Source: an uncultured Prevotellaceae bacterium (GTDB lineage: Bacteria > Bacteroidota > Bacteroidia > Bacteroidales > Bacteroidaceae). From it: a DNA stretch of 45,806 nt. The first letter of the stretch is position 1. Each line of letters opens with the position of its first letter. Below, in pieces: positions 41,557-45,806 of this stretch. The notes beneath the pieces were generated by a model that saw only the letters and a list, made by a program, of their open reading frames with translations, was not told where the DNA came from and did not search any database. Position numbers and translations under genes: made by a program. The stretch is from positions 1 through 45,806 of the forward strand of contig CAMVKN010000024.1 in NCBI GenBank assembly GCA_947168045.1. The letters run 5' to 3'.

Positions 41557-42078
41557 ATGGCAACAAAAATCAGATTGCAGCGCGGCGGCCGTAAAGGCTA
41601 TGCTTTCTACAGCATCGTCATCGCCGACGCCCGTGCACCACGTGATGGTCGTTTCACTGAGAAGATTGGTACTTACAATCCTAATACCAATCCTGCCACG
41701 GTAGACTTGAACTTCGACCGTGCACTGTACTGGGTAGAGGTAGGCGCACAGCCCACCGACACTGTTCGCAACATTCTCAGCCGTGAGGGTGTGTACCTTA
41801 TGAAGCACCTGAAGGGTGGCGTGAAGAAGGGCGCCTTCGATGAGACTGCTTGCCAAAAGAAGTTCGATGCATGGAAGGCCGACAAGCAGAAGGGCCTTGA
41901 CAAGGTGGCTGCCGAGGAGAAGAAGGCTAAGCTGGATGCCGAGAAGAAAGCCCTTGAAGCTGAGAAGCAGGTGAATGAGGCTATTGCCAAGAAGGTGGCT
42001 GAGAAGAAGGCTGCCGCAGCTGCTGCTGAGGCTCCCGCCGAGGCTCCCGCTGCTGAGGAAGCACCCGCAGAGGCTTAA
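41557..42078 (+). CDS. rpsP: Ribosomal protein S16 with long C-terminal extension
   Basis: 173 aa, about twice the usual S16. Core (1-95): [78 protein letters not shown]. Then an added charged helix ([30 protein letters not shown]) and an Ala/Pro/Glu tail ([16 protein letters not shown]). S16 is encoded here without rimM or trmD. Extensions of this kind occur in other Bacteroidetes S16 proteins; they would project from the small subunit. Confidence 0.95.
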   Translation: MATKIRLQRGGRKGYAFYSIVIADARAPRDGRFTEKIGTYNPNTNPATVDLNFDRALYWVEVGAQPTDTVRNILSREGVYLMKHLKGGVKKGAFDETACQKKFDAWKADKQKGLDKVAAEEKKAKLDAEKKALEAEKQVNEAIAKKVAEKKAAAAAAEAPAEAPAAEEAPAEA

Positions 42079-42083
42079 AGAAA

Positions 42084-42698
42084 ATGACGAAGCGCTTTTA
42101 CTTACTTCTGATAGCGCTATGCGTGAGCGTTGCCTCGTTCTGCGATGAGTCGCAGGACGAGGCACGCCGCATTTTTGAGCAGGCCTACAATCAGGTGTTC
42201 GGCCCACAGGGATGCTCATTGCGCTACGACGTGAACCTCATTGGCATCTACAAGACTCATGGCACCATTTGGTACAAGGGGAAAAAGAGCAAGTTTGTTG
42301 ATGACCGTGCAGACTCATGGAACGACGGGGTGACGATGTACACCGTGTACCGCAAGAAGAAGATTATTGAGGTGAACGATGCTACGTCAGACAAACGCGA
42401 CAAGTACTCATCGAAATTCAAGTTCACCCTTGACGACTTCAACTACTCCATGGAGCGCACCAACGCTGGCATCATCATCACGCTGAAGCAGCGCCGAGGG
42501 GCGCGCGGCACCGTGAAGCAGGCAAAGGTCATCCTTGACAACGACACCTATGCCCCGAAGCTCATCAAGGTGAAGGTGGCCCTGTTCTGGGCAAACATCA
42601 AGATCAGCAACTTCAAATCGGGTGGCATCAGCGACGACCTCTTCGTCTTCCCTGCAGCCAACTACGGCAGTGACTACAAGTACGATGACCGTCGCTAA
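42084..42698 (+). CDS. LolA-like exported protein
   Basis: 204 aa. Signal peptide MTKRFYLLLIALCVSVASFC. A single-domain beta fold with helices resembling LolA/outer-membrane lipoprotein carriers of Bacteroidetes (DEARRIFEQAYNQVFGPQGCSLRYDVNLIGIYKTHGTIWYKGKKSKFVDD; KFTLDDFNYSMERTNAG). Sequence evidence is moderate. Five nucleotides after rpsP, so possibly cotranscribed; its stop codon lies in the terminator hairpin. Confidence 0.7.
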   Translation: MTKRFYLLLIALCVSVASFCDESQDEARRIFEQAYNQVFGPQGCSLRYDVNLIGIYKTHGTIWYKGKKSKFVDDRADSWNDGVTMYTVYRKKKIIEVNDATSDKRDKYSSKFKFTLDDFNYSMERTNAGIIITLKQRRGARGTVKQAKVILDNDTYAPKLIKVKVALFWANIKISNFKSGGISDDLFVFPAANYGSDYKYDDRR

Positions 42699-42714
42699 GC
42701 GACGGTTTTTTTAT
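42688..42714 (+). terminator. Terminator with the stop codon in its loop
   Basis: accgtcgc (42688-42695), loop taa, gcgacggt (42699-42706), then T-run. The three loop bases are the UAA stop of the LolA-like gene, so the last three codons form the 5' arm. Confidence 0.9.
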
Positions 42715-42772
42715 GCCTGGCAATGAAGGCCAAAAGGCGAAAGGCTTTATTCGTCTCGGGTGATAGCTGCAC

Positions 42773-44740
42773 CTACTTGTTGAGTGACAGCATGCCATCG
42801 TCATCGATGATGATTTCCTCGTAAATCATTTCTTCCAGCGCTGCCTCGATGTGTTCGTAAGGCAACGTGATGCGGTGCAGCTCGGACACATGATGCTGCT
42901 TGCCATCAGCCAGCAAGGCCTCTATCTGGTCTTGGGCCTTTGCGATATCCTCCATTTTGTCAAGCGCGCCGCTGCGGTCGAGACATACGTCACACTGTCC
43001 GCACTCGTGCTTGTTCTCCTCTCCGAAATAACGCAGCAGCATGCAACTGCGACACTGGTTCTCGCAGGTGGCATACTCAATCATCTTGTTGATGCGCTCA
43101 GCATAGCGCTGCTTCAGGTCATCATAGACGGCAGACGGAAACATGAGGTGTTCAGAGTCCTCACGCCGCTGGGTATAGCGTATGAAAGGAGTGCGCTTCT
43201 GTGGAATGAAGTCAACGATGCGCCTGCTGTCAAGTTCCTTCAGTATCATGTACACCTGCGGCTGGGTGAGCGCTGTCTGCTGGGCAATGAAAGCCTCGTC
43301 GATATAGCTATAGTCATTGAACAGTCCGCTGTAGTTACGCAGCAGTGCCACGATGACGGCATCCTCGTCCTTGCCGTTGTCGCGCAGCCGATAGAGGTCG
43401 TCACGCTCCAGGCAGAAGCGTAGGCGCGCCTGGCTGTCCTCCTCTTCCTGATAGTCGATGTAGCCGGCACGCTCCAGAATCTTCAGCGCTGACAGCACAC
43501 GCGTGGGGAAATGGTGGAAGGCATGGCAGAACTTATCGATGGGGAACTCAAACATGGCATTGTAGCCCGAGCCCGTAGCCACCTGATAGAAATAGGCCAG
43601 ATGGTCATACACCGCGCGTATCTCCTCCTTGTCAGGAAAGGTATCGCCAATGCGCTTGAGCAGTTTGGTGCGGTCGCCGTCGTTGAACAGCAACACGGCG
43701 TATGCCTTCAGCCCATCGCGCCCTGCACGGCCCGCCTCCTGGAAATAAGCCTCGATGCTGTCGGGACAGTCGGCATGCACCACCACCCGCACGTCGGGCT
43801 TGTCGATGCCCATACCAAAGGCATTGGTAGCTACCATGATGCGTATTTGGCCAGCCTGCCAGGCCTTCTGCCGCTCATCCTTTATATTGTAGTCCAAGCC
43901 TGCATGGAAGAAGGTGGCGCTCATGCCACAGGCCGTCAGCATGTCGGCTATCTCCTTGGTGCGCCGACGGCTACGCGTGTAGATGATGGCCGAACCAGGG
44001 ACACACTCCAGGATGTGACGCATCTGCTCCTCCTTGTCTGACACGTAACGAACCATATAGGCCAGGTTCGGACGCTCAAAGCTCATGCGGAAGATGTTGA
44101 ATGTTGAATGTTGAGTGTTGAGTGTTGAGTGACTCTTGCCGGGTGTGGTACTGTCACTCAACAATAAACTCTTAACGCTCAACTTGTCGATGATGTCATC
44201 GATGACCGCAGGCGTGGCGGTAGCGGTGAGGGCCAGCACAGGGGCATGGGGAACGATGCTTCGAATCTTGCCAATGGCCAGATAGGAAGGGCGGAAATCA
44301 TAGCCCCACTGACTGATGCAGTGAGCCTCGTCCACACAGATGAAGCTGACCTGCATGTGGCTCAGCTTCTTCAGGAACAGCTCAGAGGACAGTCGTTCAG
44401 GCGACACATAGAGCAGCTTCACCCCGCCAAAGACGGCATTCTCGAGTACGCGTAGCACATCGTCGTGCGACATGTCGGAATGAATGGCCGAGGCCCTGAT
44501 GCCCCTGTGGCGCAAGTGATGCACCTGGTCCTTCATCAGCGCAATGAGAGGTGTGATGACGATGCACACCCCTTCCTGAGCGAGCGCCGGCACCTGGAAG
44601 GTGATGCTCTTGCCTCCACCGGTAGGCATCAGTCCCAGGGTGTCATGCCCGTTGCATATAGACTCGATGATGTCAGCCTGGATGCTGCGAAAAGAATCGT
44701 AGCCCCAGTAGCGCTTCAGTATGCTTAGATAGTCGTTCAA
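42773..44740 (-). CDS. recQ: RecQ-family ATP-dependent DNA helicase
   Basis: 655 aa. Motif 0/I (GYDSFRSIQADII; MPTGGGKSITFQ), motif II DEAH (VDEAHCISQWG), III LTATATP, IV-VI (QIRIMVATNAFGMGIDKPDVR; QEAGRAGRDG), zinc-binding cysteines (CENQCRSCMLLRYFGEE...CGQCDVC) and a winged-helix region before it. No HRDC domain: it ends soon after LSLNK. Between ATPase lobes an extra stretch (~198-216, TTPGKSHSTLNTQHSTFNI) is encoded by a tandem repeat. Unwinds DNA in recombination and repair. Promoter candidate at 44767-44774. Confidence 0.95.
   Translation of the reverse strand: MNDYLSILKRYWGYDSFRSIQADIIESICNGHDTLGLMPTGGGKSITFQVPALAQEGVCIVITPLIALMKDQVHHLRHRGIRASAIHSDMSHDDVLRVLENAVFGGVKLLYVSPERLSSELFLKKLSHMQVSFICVDEAHCISQWGYDFRPSYLAIGKIRSIVPHAPVLALTATATPAVIDDIIDKLSVKSLLLSDSTTPGKSHSTLNTQHSTFNIFRMSFERPNLAYMVRYVSDKEEQMRHILECVPGSAIIYTRSRRRTKEIADMLTACGMSATFFHAGLDYNIKDERQKAWQAGQIRIMVATNAFGMGIDKPDVRVVVHADCPDSIEAYFQEAGRAGRDGLKAYAVLLFNDGDRTKLLKRIGDTFPDKEEIRAVYDHLAYFYQVATGSGYNAMFEFPIDKFCHAFHHFPTRVLSALKILERAGYIDYQEEEDSQARLRFCLERDDLYRLRDNGKDEDAVIVALLRNYSGLFNDYSYIDEAFIAQQTALTQPQVYMILKELDSRRIVDFIPQKRTPFIRYTQRREDSEHLMFPSAVYDDLKQRYAERINKMIEYATCENQCRSCMLLRYFGEENKHECGQCDVCLDRSGALDKMEDIAKAQDQIEALLADGKQHHVSELHRITLPYEHIEAALEEMIYEEIIIDDDGMLSLNK
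44094..44131. repeat. Short tandem repeat inside recQ
   Basis: atgttga and gtgttga words repeated five to six times on the plus strand, translated on the minus strand as part of HSTLNTQHSTFNI. A related degenerate block lies at 44154-44181. Confidence 0.85.
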
Positions 44741-44766
44741 AGTGAGTGTTGCATGGTTACGCGGTG

Positions 44767-44774
44767 CAAATATA
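44767..44774 (-). promoter_or_regulatory. -7 element of recQ
   Basis: Minus strand TATATTTG, 27 nt before the start at 44740. No clear -33. Confidence 0.5.
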
Positions 44775-44815
44775 CTACTTTTTTTCCTTCCCGCAGCAGG
44801 ATTCTTTTAAAAACC

Positions 44816-44847
44816 TTTGCTCATTTTCAGTTTTCTTCGTAACTTTG
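44816..44847 (+). promoter_or_regulatory. Promoter of the outer-membrane protein gene
   Basis: TTTG (44816-44819), 20-nt spacer, TAACTTTG (44840-44847), 48 nt before the ATG at 44895; it rules out an upstream start at 44817. Confidence 0.8.
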
Positions 44848-44894
44848 CCTCACATTTCAAAACACAGACGACAAACACAATAAAACATAAGGCT

Positions 44895-45605
44895 ATGAAG
44901 AAAGCATACCAAAGACTGCTCAGCCTGGCCCTGATGGTCCTGGCAAGCGCCACCCTGAGCGCACAGAAACCGATGTCCTTGGAACAGATTCGTAACGCAT
45001 CTTACAAGGAGCGCTTGAAGCACAACCCCTACAGTGTGAACTACAAGCAGAGGGAGGTGCATGGCTTCGGCACCTTCTATGCCGAATACAATCCCCACAC
45101 ATGGCGCCACAGCGACGAGGTGTCATCGAAGACCACCAACGGCTATCACGGCATCAGCATCGGCTTCAGCTATTTCGTGCCCTTTGCCGGTGCCCTGGGC
45201 TTTGAGGCCGGCCTGAAAGGCCAATACCTGTTCCGCAACTGGAAGGAGAATGAGATGAAATACAACTTCAAGATGCTCTCGGCCACGGCACCCGTCAACT
45301 TGGCGCTCGACCTGGAAGCCACCGATGGTTTCGTCATCCACCCCTACGGCGGACTCTACGCCCGCTATAACATCTCAGCCAGAACCCAGGAGGAGCGCGA
45401 TGAGCGCCGCTTCACCTACAACTGGTTCAAGGAAGGCAATCCCTTTGGCGAGATGGACCGTTTCCAGTGGGGCTGGCAGCTGGGTGTCAACCTGCGCTTC
45501 GGCGACATGGTCACCATTGGTGGCGGTTTCTGGAAGGACTTTAACGAGGTGGCACAACACGAAAAGCTCTACGGCTTCAACGTCACGCTGGGAGCCAACT
45601 TCTAA
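44895..45605 (+). CDS. Outer-membrane beta-barrel protein
   Basis: 236 aa. Signal peptide MKKAYQRLLSLALMVLASATLSAQ. The remainder has alternating amphipathic strands typical of an eight-stranded porin-like barrel (GYHGISIGFSYFVPFAGALGFEAGLKGQYLF; PVNLALDLEA; IHPYGGLYARYN; FQWGWQLGVNLRFGDMVTIGGGF), ending in YGFNVTLGANF with a C-terminal Phe. No family assigned; no plug or receptor domain. Monocistronic. Confidence 0.8.
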   Translation: MKKAYQRLLSLALMVLASATLSAQKPMSLEQIRNASYKERLKHNPYSVNYKQREVHGFGTFYAEYNPHTWRHSDEVSSKTTNGYHGISIGFSYFVPFAGALGFEAGLKGQYLFRNWKENEMKYNFKMLSATAPVNLALDLEATDGFVIHPYGGLYARYNISARTQEERDERRFTYNWFKEGNPFGEMDRFQWGWQLGVNLRFGDMVTIGGGFWKDFNEVAQHEKLYGFNVTLGANF

Positions 45606-45730
45606 CGTCTCTATCATCGGGCCAAGAATACGATAGCCAGCGAAAAAAAGCAATTATCTTACATTCTTACATTCGCACCTGATTACCAATACAACTTTTT
45701 GGACACTTTTCTTACGTCGAACTCACGTAA

Positions 45731-45754
45731 TATTAAGTAGTATATTAAGTAGTA
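45731..45754. repeat. 12-bp tandem direct repeat
   Basis: tattaagtagta occurs twice back to back. It lies before a short open frame that runs off the window, so it may be a regulatory repeat. Within 45606-45806 there is also a cttacattcttacattc short repeat; no other structure was seen. Confidence 0.6.
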
Positions 45755-45758
45755 GCAA

Positions 45759-45806
45759 ATGACAGAGCACCAAGTGCACCTTTCGCGGATAAGCGCCTGC
45801 GCCCCA
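45759..45806 (+). CDS. Possible start of a gene cut by the window edge
   Basis: ATG at 45759 opens 16 codons (MTEHQVHLSRISACAP) to the edge. There is no promoter of the usual type upstream, and too little sequence to support a function. It may be chance. Confidence 0.2.
   Translation, partial: MTEHQVHLSRISACAP

Overview
The window reads as a chromosomal segment of a Bacteroidales bacterium, most likely Prevotella or a close relative. The reasons are: promoters of the Bacteroidetes type (TAnnTTTG about 20 nt after TTG/TTTG) before many genes; a complete Bacteroides-aerotolerance (Bat) operon; a DUF4835/PorD-type lipoprotein-like exported protein; several HU (DNABII) proteins; a Bacteroidetes-type small HExxH protein; and short AT-rich microsatellites between cistrons. 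Most genes are GC-rich. The restriction-modification genes at 5.1-8.3 kb and the gene after them are visibly AT-richer. No rRNA, tRNA, CRISPR array, transposase or integrase was found.

Layout. 1-1.3 kb: GC-rich 74-bp repeats, then two tandem paralogous lipoprotein genes on the minus strand. 1.5-3.9 kb: an exported GH3 beta-glucosidase. 3.9-13.9 kb: an accessory region holding an inverted-repeat element, an HU-like gene, a Sau3AI-like type II restriction-modification pair, a protein with an ATP-cone-like segment, and a compact four-gene cassette ending in a BT4734/VirE-N plus DUF3987-type primase-helicase-like protein. A 12-bp exact direct repeat (gtcattaggctg at 3926 and 13624) brackets this region.

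13.9-28.7 kb: about 15 kb of uninterrupted minus-strand genes, in transcription order ftsY, rimO, a small HU, a membrane-anchored HU-LysM protein, MoxR ATPase, DUF58 protein, an exported BatD-like protein, BatA, BatB, BatC, BatD, BatE, a PAP2 phosphatase and queA. 28.9-31.8 kb: an HExxH protein, gdhA with strong terminators, and rpmA/rplU on the minus strand. 32-41.4 kb, plus strand: Xaa-Pro aminopeptidase, a mannitol-dehydrogenase-family oxidoreductase, a TolC-MacA-MacB type efflux system with separate ATPase and permease, a DUF4835/PorD protein and a PrsW-type membrane protease. 41.5-45.6 kb: rpsP with a long Ala/Glu/Lys tail, a LolA-like exported protein, recQ (minus strand) and an outer-membrane beta-barrel protein.

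The most interesting points are: (i) the direct-repeat-bracketed island, which pairs a GATC-type R-M system whose methyltransferase carries an unexplained C-terminal domain with an uncharacterised replication-like cassette; (ii) a predicted HU-transmembrane-LysM protein that could physically link DNA to peptidoglycan; (iii) short tandem repeats that lie between cistrons, at coding ends and, in frame, inside housekeeping genes (queA, recQ, rimO), and that may also have supplied signal-peptide cores in the Bat operon. Functional statements are homology-style recognition from reading the sequence; no database search was run.
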